Numbered from the stretch's first letter, positions 1 to 9,418 are shown. The stretch: DNA of 64,000 bases from Oscillospiraceae bacterium (GCA_009783555.1 WRDH01000001.1:62001-126000), one strand, 5' to 3'. Notes: a model not told the origin generated them from the sequence alone. A program made the numbers and translations.

Positions 1-347
1 AAGCTTCCGGTAACAACCGAATCGCTGTCAATATAGAGTATTCTTTCTATGGATTGAGGAAGCAGCTCGTCAATAAAAAGCCTGTAGTACGGGGCTTTGC
101 TCTCGTGATAGCTAACGGCGTTATTTTCTACAAGGAATTTATCGATTTTTTCAGCATCAAGAATAATTATTTTTCTGCCGTATTTTTCCGCAGTCTTTTG
201 CAGTTTTAAGCTGTTTTCTTCACTTATGCCCTGTCCGGCAATAAATACATTGATTTCGCTTAAATCTTTGTTGTTTTCAAATAATGATGTGATAGAAATT
301 CCGGTATATGCACAGAATTTATCATCGCATGTGTATAATATATTCAT
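1..347 (-). CDS. Glycosyltransferase family 8, N-terminal part (runs off the window)
   Basis: The reading frame starts at an ATG at 347 and is still open at base 1, giving 115 residues that begin MNILYTCDDKFCAYTGISI. This opening, with CDDKF in the first beta strand and an LPQSIERILYIDSDSVV segment near residue 105, is typical of GT8 enzymes such as LgtC and glycogenin. DSD is the metal-binding DxD motif. The protein would use a UDP-sugar in the cytoplasm. It is the last visible gene of the minus-strand group and starts 40 bp after the end of the GT-C-like gene upstream. The C-terminal half is missing, so acceptor and sugar cannot be guessed. Confidence 0.85.
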   Translation of the reverse strand, partial: MNILYTCDDKFCAYTGISITSLFENNKDLSEINVFIAGQGISEENSLKLQKTAEKYGRKIIILDAEKIDKFLVENNAVSYHESKAPYYRLFIDELLPQSIERILYIDSDSVVTGS

Positions 348-386
348 AAGCCCTCTAAAAAGATAATCCTTTACCGTGGTATACTC

Positions 387-2360
387 TTATGCTTCCAACT
401 CGACATAAACAAGAACAATACGGCCGTCCCTCTCCGTTACTTTGAATAATGAACGATTACGAATTTGCGAAGTATCTTCAAACACCCCGCCGAATTCCTC
501 AATGAACAGTTCATCAATGCGCTCGAGATACACGTATGTGTAACCGTCTCTAAGCATATCCGCCCATTCATCCTGTGTAATGTATGTTGTCCAAACATCA
601 TCGTCGGAACGTATTGACCCTATACTCCAATGAAGCCATTCGGCTCCCTTGACCGGCGTAAGCTCATAATACGCAATAAAATGTTCGAAGCCGGATGAAC
701 CTATATGTATATAATGCACCCTGTCGGTCCGGTAGTCGAGTGAGAGTGAAGAAAGCCTGTATACAGTGACATTGTCGCGCACCCCGGGTTCGGGACTTTT
801 GAGAAGGTTTACAACGGGCCAAAAATAAAAAGTGAATGCAGCAACAACAAAAAAGACAACCATTCTTATAAACTTCATTCTTTTATTCAATTTCTTGTTT
901 TCATTGACATAATAAATGTACAGTATACTGAATAAACAAATCGCAGCCGTAAAGTATGTATTTATATATCTGCTGTAAGAAGCTAAAATACTTGCGACAT
1001 CTGTTGGGAATGTGAATACATACAATAGTATGAGTGTTAAATTATAGATAACCCAGCCAATAAACATTCCTGCGGCGCAATTGATTAATCTGCTTCGCAG
1101 AGGGTGGTCAACCTTTCTCAGCCAAATGAATAAAACCAAGGAAAAAATCAATGTCCACTGTAGATATGTATAACCTGTTTCACCTACATAAATTATGTAT
1201 GAGAAAAAAGCGGTTATATATCGTTCTATAATCGCATAATAAGCAGGGTCTGCTCTGCCTGCAAGAAGTTCCATAACAGCGGGTATAGTGAGATCGCTGA
1301 TGCCGCCCCATGCAAAGCCTGTGTTGGTGAATTGCCGGTATATACTCCAGGATTGATTAGCTATGACCGAGGAGACAATGACAATAGCCGGAATATAAAA
1401 TGCTTTTGATGTGAAAAAGATTTTTGTACGGCTTTTTATGGTCTGCTTTTCTTCGGAAACGTTACTGATACCTGCTATATCCTCATCTATTTTAGCCAAC
1501 CGCTTTTCTTTTACCGATTTGCGCGCCATAACGGCATAGTCTAAAATTATTATTAACCCGGCGGTTAAAGCAAGTCCGAAACCGGATGCTTTCACAAGAG
1601 TGAGAACAAATGAAGCAAGCGCCAGATTGATGCAGAAGGAAGCATCGAATTTTTTTTCCGTAAAGTAAGTAAATAGTATATAGGCGAATAAAATTCCTAA
1701 AATCCCGTCTACATAAATTTCCCTGTAGTAGTCATAGTACAGGTACATCGGAATCATCCCTATGAACAGCGCAATGAATGGAGTAACTCTAAAGTTATTC
1801 CAGTTTACATTTTTAAATACCGGCAGCACAAAGGAAAAGCTGAGAACACCAAACGCTCTGTAAAGATCGGGCTCGTAAAACTCATTAAACTGCATCCAAA
1901 AGTACTGAAACAACGCGGTCGAAGGGGGATAACCCCTAAAGAGTGTAGTGGCGTCGGGATGGTTTCCGAAGGCATCAAATACGTACATGTTCTTTACAAC
2001 CAAACCCCAATGGGAAAACTCATCCCAAAATGAAAGGATTCTTCCTGTATGCACATAGCAGATGAATATATAGAAAACACAAAAGACAACAAACCCGGGT
2101 GTGAAAATCCTTCCGAGCAAAAAGTCTTTGTTAACCGACCCCTTTACTATACCCCATGCACATAATCCAAGAGCAATTACGCATGCCGCGATTACCACAT
2201 AGATACCGGCAGACATAATTCCTGCAAGGCCGAGCAGATAAAAAAGGAAAATAGTACCGAAACAGGTTATGGCTAATGTTTGCTCAAACCTATACTTAAG
2301 CAAAAGTGCCAATGCCACGGAAATGATGAATAATATCAGAAAGATTACCGCTAAGTACAT
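387..2360 (-). CDS. Polytopic membrane protein, GT-C-type glycosyltransferase candidate
   Basis: A 657-residue protein with about a dozen hydrophobic segments. After the third or fourth helix, at residues 111-119, it has FWDEFSHWG in what should be the first extracytoplasmic loop. An acidic pair at that place is the usual catalytic mark of GT-C enzymes that use polyprenyl-phosphate sugars. A charged cytoplasmic loop lies near residue 290 and a soluble outer tail follows the last helix near residue 515. The gene lies 21 bp after the GT2-GtrA fusion, which could make and flip its lipid-linked donor. I recognise the architecture but not a named family, so the enzymatic role is inference. Confidence 0.6.
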   Translation of the reverse strand: MYLAVIFLILFIISVALALLLKYRFEQTLAITCFGTIFLFYLLGLAGIMSAGIYVVIAACVIALGLCAWGIVKGSVNKDFLLGRIFTPGFVVFCVFYIFICYVHTGRILSFWDEFSHWGLVVKNMYVFDAFGNHPDATTLFRGYPPSTALFQYFWMQFNEFYEPDLYRAFGVLSFSFVLPVFKNVNWNNFRVTPFIALFIGMIPMYLYYDYYREIYVDGILGILFAYILFTYFTEKKFDASFCINLALASFVLTLVKASGFGLALTAGLIIILDYAVMARKSVKEKRLAKIDEDIAGISNVSEEKQTIKSRTKIFFTSKAFYIPAIVIVSSVIANQSWSIYRQFTNTGFAWGGISDLTIPAVMELLAGRADPAYYAIIERYITAFFSYIIYVGETGYTYLQWTLIFSLVLFIWLRKVDHPLRSRLINCAAGMFIGWVIYNLTLILLYVFTFPTDVASILASYSRYINTYFTAAICLFSILYIYYVNENKKLNKRMKFIRMVVFFVVAAFTFYFWPVVNLLKSPEPGVRDNVTVYRLSSLSLDYRTDRVHYIHIGSSGFEHFIAYYELTPVKGAEWLHWSIGSIRSDDDVWTTYITQDEWADMLRDGYTYVYLERIDELFIEEFGGVFEDTSQIRNRSLFKVTERDGRIVLVYVELEA

Positions 2361-2381
2361 GGCTAACCAACTTTCATTTTG

Positions 2382-3449
2382 CTAGAATATCCACTTTTTC
2401 TGTATATAGTAACTGCAAAGGAACAATACTGTATCGACCAGGACCTTTGAACCGATTTCGTTAAAGAATGATATATTAAACAGTAGTGTTGTCAACACTC
2501 CCGAAGCCAGCATTATACTGACAGCAAGACCATAATATTTAAGTAACGTATTGCGTCCTTGATTTCCTGCGAAAACAATATTTTTATTTATCAGGTAGTT
2601 ATAAAACGACGAAATAATCCTTGCTGAAATTGTAGAAATGAGGATGTATGCAGATGATAACTCTCTTGTAACAAACACTATTACGGCAAACAAGGCGATG
2701 TCCAGCAAGAAGGAGGATAGAGCAGATATTATGTACTTTATAAATGTTTTGTAGATTCTGATTGAGTCAAGTACCGGATTAAAGTGCGAGCTTTTGTTAT
2801 TGTCAAGGTAAATTGTGTCGATTAATATTTCTTTTATTTTCGTTTTTTTGTTGCCGCAATCTATCAGCATATTCATCTCGTATTCGAACCGTTCTCCGGG
2901 TACTGTAATCATTTCCTTCACAATCTCAGTCGGCATGGCGCGCAGTCCTGTTTGAGTGTCTGATACTTTTATACCGCAGAGAAAGCTGAATACATTTCTT
3001 GTAAGCCTGTTGCCTAACATGTTCTTTGCGGGGATACCTTTTTTGCTGAAGTCACGGCAGCCTAAAATCAATGAATTGCTTCCGGGCAGTTCTTTAATGC
3101 ATTTTATGATATCTTTAGCAGCGTGTTGCCCGTCTGAATCTGCAGTTACCAACCCGCAGTAGTCGGGATACTCATTGAGATAGTAATTAAACGCTGTTTT
3201 AAGTGCACGCCCTTTCCCCAAATTGACAGCATGCCGTAATACAATACAGTTATATTGCTTTTCCGCAACTTCAAATATATTATGATACTCCTCGCCGCTG
3301 CCATCATCTATAATTAGGAGGTTTGCCTTAATGTCTGAATTTTCCGGATTTTTCAAACCTTCTTGCAAGTTTTCCAATAGCTCTAAAAACCTTGAACCGG
3401 GCTCAAGTGACGGGATAACAATAAGAGTTTTAATTGTTTTACCGGACAT
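2382..3449 (-). CDS. GT2 polyprenyl-phosphate glycosyltransferase fused to GtrA-like membrane domain
   Basis: A 355-residue two-part protein. Residues 1-225 form a GT2 catalytic domain of the dolichol-phosphate-mannose-synthase type, with TLIVIPSLEPG at the start, IDDGSG, and TADSDGQH as the DxD region. Residues 235-355 contain four hydrophobic helices resembling GtrA, including a YNYLINKNIVF segment typical of that family. The first part would load a sugar onto a polyprenyl phosphate and the second would help bring it across the membrane. The fusion joins two steps usually encoded by neighbouring gtrB and gtrA genes. It has its own promoter at 3508-3536. The GT-C-like gene downstream is the likely consumer of the product. 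Confidence 0.85.
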   Translation of the reverse strand: MSGKTIKTLIVIPSLEPGSRFLELLENLQEGLKNPENSDIKANLLIIDDGSGEEYHNIFEVAEKQYNCIVLRHAVNLGKGRALKTAFNYYLNEYPDYCGLVTADSDGQHAAKDIIKCIKELPGSNSLILGCRDFSKKGIPAKNMLGNRLTRNVFSFLCGIKVSDTQTGLRAMPTEIVKEMITVPGERFEYEMNMLIDCGNKKTKIKEILIDTIYLDNNKSSHFNPVLDSIRIYKTFIKYIISALSSFLLDIALFAVIVFVTRELSSAYILISTISARIISSFYNYLINKNIVFAGNQGRNTLLKYYGLAVSIMLASGVLTTLLFNISFFNEIGSKVLVDTVLFLCSYYIQKKWIF

Positions 3450-3507
3450 AAAACCTTCCTAAAATACCATTAAAAAACGTATGAAAACGTCTTTTCGCTG
3501 AATACGA

Positions 3508-3536
3508 ATTTTATATTGAGACGTATAAAATGTCAA
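3508..3536 (-). promoter_or_regulatory. Sigma-A promoter for the GT2-GtrA operon
   Basis: Read on the minus strand there is a perfect TTGACA (3531-3536), a 17-bp spacer and TAAAAT (3508-3513). Transcription would begin near 3501, about 50 bases before the ATG at 3449. It lies in the 90-bp gap after the flippase gene, so the last three genes of the minus-strand group can be expressed apart from the first two. Confidence 0.75.
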
Positions 3537-3539
3537 GCG

Positions 3540-4793
3540 TTATAGGACGCAGGACGAATCCCCTCTGAACAATTCGGGTTTTCTTTTTATTACCCAAAAC
3601 AATCTCACGAATGTGCAAAGCACCGCTGCACCCTGACTGATGATCATTACGTAGTTGGCGCCTTGCAGTCCATATCTTTTTAGCAGCAGCTCTGTTGTTG
3701 CAAAGCAAATTATCACACCAATCAAGTTGCATACAAATATCCCTTTTATATCTCTCACTGATGAAAATACAACATTCATAAACCACATAGTTGCAGTGAG
3801 TCCGGCAGCTATGGAGGCACCTGTCATCAGGTATGCGTATGCGGTTATTGATTCTTCAAATAAAATACCAAGTATCCATTCTCCGATTAAATAAAATCCT
3901 GCTGTAAATAGAACTGTGATTCCTATAATAACCGCGAAGCTTGCAGTAAATAGTTTGAAGAACTTTCTTTTATTAAGTTCTTTAAGTGATTCCGAAAGCA
4001 GATTAACAAGCGGGGTGAATAACAAGGACGCTGAAACTTGTATAAACATAGTAAGATTAACTGCTGTTCCGTAGATTCCCAAGGCTTCTTCTCCGTAAAT
4101 CCTTTCTATAGAAAATCTTGCAAAGGTGACGATGACCGTGCTTATCAAAAGAACCAGCATCAACGGGAAGCACCGTTTTAATAAGGAAAAGATTTTTTTG
4201 AAGGCAAAGGCTGTAAAGTGCGCAAGCTTTTTTGTTTTTTGGATATCAAACAAGAAACTTACCAATAAAGAGATTATCGCCATGCCTATAACAGCGGTCA
4301 ATAAATCAACAAGCCATGTCAACAGCGCAAATACAGCAAGCGTCGAGACGCCGCGGATGACCATCGAAATGCCGATATAGTCCATGCGCCAGTTTTTCTG
4401 GTCAATCCCGTAGAGTACGTCAACAAACGCTTCGCCGGCACGGTAAACCATATAACATATTATAATGGCTCTCTGCAAACCGGAATAATCTACAATAAAA
4501 ACAAAAACTGTGCAAATCAAAATTGATCCCGCACATGTAAGTAAGCGAGCTAACAAATATTCACTATCGTTGTATTCACCTTTGATATCAGAAACTTGAA
4601 AGTATCTGTTATTATACGCTGCCAAAACAAACAGGATGTTTGATATGTTCATTGCCAGCCACAAATTACCGGGATTACGGTAGTCTGCCGATAACCATAC
4701 AACAACGACCGTAACAAGCCACTGGCATGCAAAGTATGTCAGCATGCCAATCGAGTTCCAAACAGTATTTTTTACTACTTTTTCGTTAATCAT
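3540..4793 (-). CDS. wzx: Wzx-type oligosaccharide flippase (MOP superfamily)
   Basis: A 417-residue protein made almost wholly of hydrophobic helices (about 12) with a conserved amphipathic start. It belongs to the polysaccharide flippase branch of the MVF/MOP exporters, which move undecaprenyl-diphosphate-linked repeat units across the membrane. It is a clear paralogue of the protein at 8085-9383. Shared blocks include YFACQWL, QKNWRMDY, LLKRCFPLM, LWFMNVVFS and RDIKG. It follows the radical SAM gene by 12 bp and is probably cotranscribed with it. Confidence 0.88.
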   Translation of the reverse strand: MINEKVVKNTVWNSIGMLTYFACQWLVTVVVVWLSADYRNPGNLWLAMNISNILFVLAAYNNRYFQVSDIKGEYNDSEYLLARLLTCAGSILICTVFVFIVDYSGLQRAIIICYMVYRAGEAFVDVLYGIDQKNWRMDYIGISMVIRGVSTLAVFALLTWLVDLLTAVIGMAIISLLVSFLFDIQKTKKLAHFTAFAFKKIFSLLKRCFPLMLVLLISTVIVTFARFSIERIYGEEALGIYGTAVNLTMFIQVSASLLFTPLVNLLSESLKELNKRKFFKLFTASFAVIIGITVLFTAGFYLIGEWILGILFEESITAYAYLMTGASIAAGLTATMWFMNVVFSSVRDIKGIFVCNLIGVIICFATTELLLKRYGLQGANYVMIISQGAAVLCTFVRLFWVIKRKPELFRGDSSCVL

Positions 4794-4805
4794 ATAATGT
4801 ATTTA

Positions 4806-5768
4806 TCATGTTTCACGGTTATCGCTCTGCGAGGAGTGGAACGTAACCCACTCTTTATCATTGCGGTGCATTTCGATATAGTTACCAAAGCTGTCACAGT
4901 ACTTACACACATCCATTGTGTCCCTGCCTTGTTTAATCATTTCCCTGACTTTAGAGTATGTTTCAGAGAACCATATCTCCTTCAGGCTTTGCACGGAAGC
5001 ATCCCCCAATGTGTGTTTGTACAGTGCGTCTACGCAGCATAATCCGATTTTACCGTCCGGGCGGATATACAGATGATAAAACGGAAGAAGGCATGATAAC
5101 GGCAGAGCTTTTCTTTTGCTGTTGTTAGGGGCTTGCCCTCCTCTTGAGCTTAGGAGATTTGTCTCCCTGCGCATCCGTATGCTCACCTTTGATTTATGTT
5201 CGGGATTTTTTTTCAGATACGCTTGAATTGCTCTTGTCGGTTCGTTGAATCTCAGCTTATCGTTATAGTTATCGATTACAAGATGGTCCAGGTGCGGGAT
5301 GATTTCAATAAATCTATCAAGCTTAATAAGTGTACCGTTTGAGAATATTTCTATATATGCGTTTGGTAAAAGCTCTCTTGCTTTTTTTGCAAAGGCTTCA
5401 AGTCGTTTGTCCATGAATGGTTCGTTATTCGCAAACAGGCAAAACTGACCTGAAAAGTCCATTTCATGCAACTCGTTTACAATTTTATCAAATAGCTCAT
5501 CCGGCATTTGTATTAGCGGACGCGGGTCGTCATTTTTGTTTACCGGGCAGAATGTGCATTTACCGTTACACCGGTTGATAGTTTCTACCTCAACGCGCGA
5601 AAACAGAGGCATTCCATGCTTATCAATCCTTGAAAATACTTTTTCGATGTTCCTTCTCCGGCTTCCCATCGTCAGACATAAGGCGATTTCCATAGATATC
5701 CTGCTTATGATTTTGTTGCCGCTGAAAAAGTATGTATATGCCTTTGTTGAAAATTCTTTTGCTGTCAT
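4806..5768 (-). CDS. Radical SAM protein with SPASM-like C-terminus
   Basis: The core has the CxxxCxxC cluster-binding motif as CNGKCTFC inside a typical VEVETINRCNG context, then an ANNEPFMD segment matching the GGEP region. Near the end, RPDGKIGLCC and CKYC give cysteines of a SPASM/Twitch auxiliary cluster. Such enzymes cleave S-adenosylmethionine and do radical chemistry on sugars, peptides or small metabolites. I place the start at 5768 (MTAKEF) rather than at the upstream in-frame ATG at 5807, because the upstream ATG falls inside the predicted -10 box of the promoter at 5806-5834. The substrate is not known. It is the first gene of the minus-strand operon. Confidence 0.8.
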   Translation of the reverse strand: MTAKEFSTKAYTYFFSGNKIISRISMEIALCLTMGSRRRNIEKVFSRIDKHGMPLFSRVEVETINRCNGKCTFCPVNKNDDPRPLIQMPDELFDKIVNELHEMDFSGQFCLFANNEPFMDKRLEAFAKKARELLPNAYIEIFSNGTLIKLDRFIEIIPHLDHLVIDNYNDKLRFNEPTRAIQAYLKKNPEHKSKVSIRMRRETNLLSSRGGQAPNNSKRKALPLSCLLPFYHLYIRPDGKIGLCCVDALYKHTLGDASVQSLKEIWFSETYSKVREMIKQGRDTMDVCKYCDSFGNYIEMHRNDKEWVTFHSSQSDNRET

Positions 5769-5805
5769 TTTCTTCCCATCTTTCAGGTCATGATTAGCAC
5801 CGTTC

Positions 5806-5834
5806 ATCCTATCATATTAACATTGACTATGCAA
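5806..5834 (-). promoter_or_regulatory. Sigma-A promoter for the radical SAM/flippase operon
   Basis: On the minus strand, TTGCAT (5829-5834), a 17-bp spacer and TAGGAT (5806-5811). The transcript would begin near 5799 and leave a leader of about 30 bases before the ATG at 5768. The same TTGCAT -35 box occurs in the promoters at 7994 and 14986. Confidence 0.6.
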
Positions 5835-5890
5835 CCGCAATGAAATCTAATAAAATATTTGCGGTAATTATTTGATATGTGTTAAGATAA

Positions 5891-5920
5891 TTAAGGAATT
5901 AATAAATATAAACTTATAAT
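5891..5920 (+). promoter_or_regulatory. Probable promoter for the GT4 gene at 5939
   Basis: TTAAGG (5891-5896), an 18-bp spacer and a perfect TATAAT (5915-5920) lie just before the gene. The surrounding DNA is very AT-rich, so the -35 assignment is weak; the -10 box is good. It is divergent from the promoter at 5806-5834. Confidence 0.45.
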
Positions 5921-5938
5921 ATACAATTGGAGAAGAAA

Positions 5939-7114
5939 ATGAAGACGGTTTATATAGACTGCACAAGCTCTGTACCGATTAAAAACCAACCGTTTCACGG
6001 CGGTTTGAATTATACTCATTCGCTTTTACTTGAGTTAAATAAAAGAAACCATCCCGAGCATGAGTTTGTGCTGTTGCTTCCAACTGATTATAGTCCGAAA
6101 AACGCTGCTACGGAATTGATATATAACAGCGGATTCTTTAAAACTCAAGTTATAGAGGCATTATCGGACAATCTCAAGCTAAAAGAAAACAGTACACTTT
6201 TTCTGCCGTTGTTGTATAAACTCGCAGACTATAAATCCTTGAAAAAAATCAAGCACACAAACCCGACTGTAAAAATCGTTGCCACTATACACGATATGCG
6301 GCATCTATTCAGCAAGTTCGGAAACACATCTCGCTACTTCTATACAGGGTTGCTGTTTTATTTTTACTTTCTCTACAGGCCCATACATTGGCTGATGATT
6401 ACTCTTTTTTATTCCCCTGCAATCAGACGCGGCATGCGTGAAATAAATACCATATTTACGGATTCAAATTACTCATTACAAGAGATTATAAATGAGGGAT
6501 TTAAGGGTAATATACTACCGCATTATCTGGCGCCTAAACCAAGAGAATCAAATGACCCGGACAAACCGGAGCACAAGTATTTTTTATTTGTAAGCGGCAA
6601 CAGAGCTGTAAAAAATCTGCTGCGCACTCTTGAAGCGTTTTGTATGTTCAAAGAAACGGACAATAATGAATATTACCTGTATGTGACCGGCATTACAGGG
6701 TGCACAATGAATAATTTGCTCAGATACAAAAAAATCAACAAGGACATTGTTGAAAAATGGGTCCGTGTGTTCGGATATGTCGATGATGAAGAATTGGATA
6801 GCTTGTATAGAAACTGCTCAGTGCTGTTATTCACTTCATTGTCCGAAGGCTTTGGGTTGCCTATACTGGAGGCGGCACAATATAATAAACCTTCAATTTC
6901 ATCATATACATCATCGATGCCCGAGGTTCTTGGGAGCTGCACTTATTACATAGACCCGTACAGTGTAAAATCGATTTTTAAGGGAATGGAATATTTGTCA
7001 CAGGAAAATAATATTAAGCAATATGAAAAATGGTTATCGGAGTGTTATCCTATTTTGGAAAAAAGAAATAAAATAGATCTGGATGTTGTTTTTTACCATA
7101 TTACAAGTAGTTAG
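5939..7114 (+). CDS. GT4-family glycosyltransferase
   Basis: A 391-residue protein beginning MKTVYIDCTSSVP. The C-terminal half has the GT-B donor-binding core of family GT4: YFLFVSGNRAVKNLLRTLEAF, then LLFTSLSEGFGLPILEAAQY with the EGFGLPxxE acidic motif, then SSMPEVLG. It should transfer a sugar from a nucleotide donor to a lipid-linked acceptor on the cytoplasmic face. I chose the ATG at 5939, which has GGAG six bases upstream, over the in-frame TTG at 5927. Its stop codon overlaps the stop of the convergent methyltransferase. Confidence 0.87.
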   Translation: MKTVYIDCTSSVPIKNQPFHGGLNYTHSLLLELNKRNHPEHEFVLLLPTDYSPKNAATELIYNSGFFKTQVIEALSDNLKLKENSTLFLPLLYKLADYKSLKKIKHTNPTVKIVATIHDMRHLFSKFGNTSRYFYTGLLFYFYFLYRPIHWLMITLFYSPAIRRGMREINTIFTDSNYSLQEIINEGFKGNILPHYLAPKPRESNDPDKPEHKYFLFVSGNRAVKNLLRTLEAFCMFKETDNNEYYLYVTGITGCTMNNLLRYKKINKDIVEKWVRVFGYVDDEELDSLYRNCSVLLFTSLSEGFGLPILEAAQYNKPSISSYTSSMPEVLGSCTYYIDPYSVKSIFKGMEYLSQENNIKQYEKWLSECYPILEKRNKIDLDVVFYHITSS

Positions 7115-7824
7115 TTAATCTTTGCGAAAACAGTCATGCAGTTCCATAACGGGACTCTTTGCATTTTCAACTTGCAGTAAAGCTTGTTAAATCGTTTGAA
7201 GCAAATTACAAAACCGTTATTGTCGTATTCAATGCGGTAGTCCGCTGTATATTGTTTAAAAAGTTTTTTAAAGCACTTGCGCTTGACCATAAGCGCATTT
7301 TTTTCGTACACCCAGTTTCTTTTGACAATTGCGTTTGTATGCGAGAGTAAATCATATTTATGGTGCTCACCGAAAAATACAACTATTCCGCCCGGCTTCA
7401 GAAGCTTTATAAGCGACTCCAGTGATTTATACGGGTCTGACATATGATGTAAAACACCATATCCGTAAATTATATCAAACTTCTCCCCGGAGTTGAAAAA
7501 GCTGTCAAACATTTCCGTTTCGACGAGCCGGCAATCATAACCAAGTCCGGTCATTTTCTCAACAGGTTCTTTGCGCACCTCAAGCCCGATGAAGTGCGCA
7601 TTTTGATACATTCCGCTAAGCTCGCGGAAACGTGCTCCGTCACCAAACCCGATTTCAAGAACAGACAGGTTTCTACCGTCTGTTGTTTTCATTATATCAC
7701 CAATAAAATATTTAATTTGCGAAATGCTGTAATCTGCCCTGTTTTTATTGAGGGCTTTGTTTTTCATCAACGAATCATAGCTGACCGTTTCTGACGCTTG
7801 TATGCTGACATTGTTTTCTTCCAT
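7111..7824 (-). CDS. Class I SAM-dependent methyltransferase
   Basis: A 237-residue protein. The SAM-binding motif I appears as VLEIGFGDGARFREL near residue 56, the acidic residue of motif II in IGLEVRKEP, and motif III around FDIIYGYGVLHHMSDP. A LLKPGGIVVFFGEHH stretch matches the post-motif of ubiE/Methyltransf_11 proteins. It may methylate a sugar or a lipid-linked glycan, given its neighbours, but nothing in the sequence fixes the substrate. It has its own promoter at 7891-7919. It is convergent with the GT4 gene and the two stop codons share bases 7112-7113 in the string TTAG. Confidence 0.85.
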   Translation of the reverse strand: MEENNVSIQASETVSYDSLMKNKALNKNRADYSISQIKYFIGDIMKTTDGRNLSVLEIGFGDGARFRELSGMYQNAHFIGLEVRKEPVEKMTGLGYDCRLVETEMFDSFFNSGEKFDIIYGYGVLHHMSDPYKSLESLIKLLKPGGIVVFFGEHHKYDLLSHTNAIVKRNWVYEKNALMVKRKCFKKLFKQYTADYRIEYDNNGFVICFKRFNKLYCKLKMQRVPLWNCMTVFAKIN

Positions 7825-7890
7825 GCGTTTTCCTTTGTAATATGTAAATCAAAGCCTGTAATGCACCATACTCATAAGGCAACGTCCCTT

Positions 7891-7919
7891 ATTATACAGT
7901 TAAAACCAACAAAAAGCAA
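7891..7919 (-). promoter_or_regulatory. Sigma-A promoter for the methyltransferase gene
   Basis: On the minus strand: TTGCTT (7914-7919), a 17-bp spacer and a perfect TATAAT (7891-7896). Transcription would begin near 7884, 60 bases before the ATG at 7824, which has AAAGGA upstream. It diverges from the flippase promoter at 7994-8022. Confidence 0.7.
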
Positions 7920-7993
7920 ATTAACCAAACTGTTACCAAATGTAACAATAGCGCGAACAATCGAAGCAAATATTGCATAAAATAACATTTTGG

Positions 7994-8022
7994 TTGCATT
8001 GTTGTTACTTGTTGTGTATAAT
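7994..8022 (+). promoter_or_regulatory. Sigma-A promoter for the second flippase gene
   Basis: TTGCAT (7994-7999), 17-bp spacer, perfect TATAAT (8017-8022). The start would be near 8029, leaving a leader of about 55 bases. Between this and the divergent methyltransferase promoter lies a small palindrome, GTTACnnnnnGTAAC, near 7930, which could be an operator but is not supported by anything else. Confidence 0.7.
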
Positions 8023-8084
8023 ACCAAAACAGTTTATTTTTTCGAGTTCAAGGGTAGCGTTTAAGAGCAAAGTATAGCAGGTGA

Positions 8085-9383
8085 TTGGTTATTAAAGAAA
8101 TTGAAGGATTAAAACACAAATTCATAATTAGCACTATATGGAACTCATTCGGTGTGTTCGTATACTTTGCTTGCCAGTGGTTGACGACGATTTTTGTTGT
8201 TTGGTTATCTTATAACGGTACAAGCACAGGTTATGACTATATAAATGCCGGCTACCTTGCTCTCGCCATGAGTATGACAAATTTTTTTCACCTTGTGGCA
8301 CAATATAATATGCGGAACTTTCAAGTATCGGATATAAATACCGAATACAACGACAGTGAGTATGCGATGTCACGTCTAATGACTTGTGTGATTTCTATTT
8401 TATTGTGTGCGTTTTTTGTATTTGTTGCCGGATTTTCAGCAATCCAAAGAACTATTATCCTATGTTATATGGTTTTCCGTCTCAACGAGGCATTTGTTGA
8501 TGTCCTTCACGGTATTGCTCAAAAAAACTGGAGAATGGACTATGTTGGAATCTCACTTGCAGTCCGCGGGATTTCGATGCTGGTTGTATTTATAGTAATG
8601 CTCCGGTTCTTTGACCTGCTGTCTGCCATTGTTGGAATGGCTGTTATTTCATGGGCTGTGGTTCTGCTGTTTGATGTACAAAAGACAAGAAGACTTACCC
8701 GTTTTTCTACGTTCTCAATAAAGAAAGCCCTGACATTGCTGAAACGGTGTTTTCCCTTGATGATTGTGCTATTGTGCAGTGTTATAATTGTAAGCTATTC
8801 AAGATATTCAATAGAAAGAATTTACAGCACTGCAGACCTTGGACTTTATGCATCGGTAACAACACCGGCGATAATTATCCAGGTTGGTATAGCCGTATTT
8901 TTTGCACCTCTGGCAAACCTTTTTACAATTTACTTAAAGGAAGGGGATAGAGCGAAGTTTATTAGAGTGTTTGCATTTGTTTCGGCTCTTATAATTGCGG
9001 TAACAGTGATTTTTATTGTTCTCTTCCACTTTTTCGGCGGCTGGGGCTTGAGTATTCTCTTTGAGGATTCCATTGTCCTGTATGCTCATCTGTTGCCGGG
9101 TGCAGCAGTCATTGCAGGGTTAACTGCTTCGTTATGGTTTATGAATGTTGTATTTTCCGCGATACGAGATATTAAAGGGTTGTTTTTCGGAAATGTTGCC
9201 GGTGTGGTAATTTGTTTTTCAACTGCCGATATTTTTCTGACAAGATATGGGTTGATGGGAGCAAACTATGTAATAATCGTAAGCATGGGAGCTGCTGTTT
9301 CATGCTTACTCCTTAGATTGCTTTGGTGCAATAAAAAGAAAGCGGAAATGTTTGAGTTGCCGTTAAATACAGCGGAAGTGTAG
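8085..9383 (+). CDS. wzx: Wzx-type oligosaccharide flippase, paralogue of the 3540-4793 gene
   Basis: A 432-residue multi-helix membrane protein of the MOP flippase superfamily, with about 12 helices. It aligns end to end with the flippase at 3540-4793, apart from a small insertion near residue 45, and the two are in opposite orientation about 3.3 kb apart. The start is unusual: the frame opens right after a TGA at 8082-8084, so TTG at 8085 is the first usable codon and no ATG is available before the conserved region. An AGCAGG lies just upstream. A second Wzx in one locus suggests more than one kind of repeat unit is exported, or recent duplication. Confidence 0.85.
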   Translation: MVIKEIEGLKHKFIISTIWNSFGVFVYFACQWLTTIFVVWLSYNGTSTGYDYINAGYLALAMSMTNFFHLVAQYNMRNFQVSDINTEYNDSEYAMSRLMTCVISILLCAFFVFVAGFSAIQRTIILCYMVFRLNEAFVDVLHGIAQKNWRMDYVGISLAVRGISMLVVFIVMLRFFDLLSAIVGMAVISWAVVLLFDVQKTRRLTRFSTFSIKKALTLLKRCFPLMIVLLCSVIIVSYSRYSIERIYSTADLGLYASVTTPAIIIQVGIAVFFAPLANLFTIYLKEGDRAKFIRVFAFVSALIIAVTVIFIVLFHFFGGWGLSILFEDSIVLYAHLLPGAAVIAGLTASLWFMNVVFSAIRDIKGLFFGNVAGVVICFSTADIFLTRYGLMGANYVIIVSMGAAVSCLLLRLLWCNKKKAEMFELPLNTAEV

Positions 9384-9418
9384 CATGTTTGAGATTTCGT
9401 TGCTCATTGCAGCGATAA

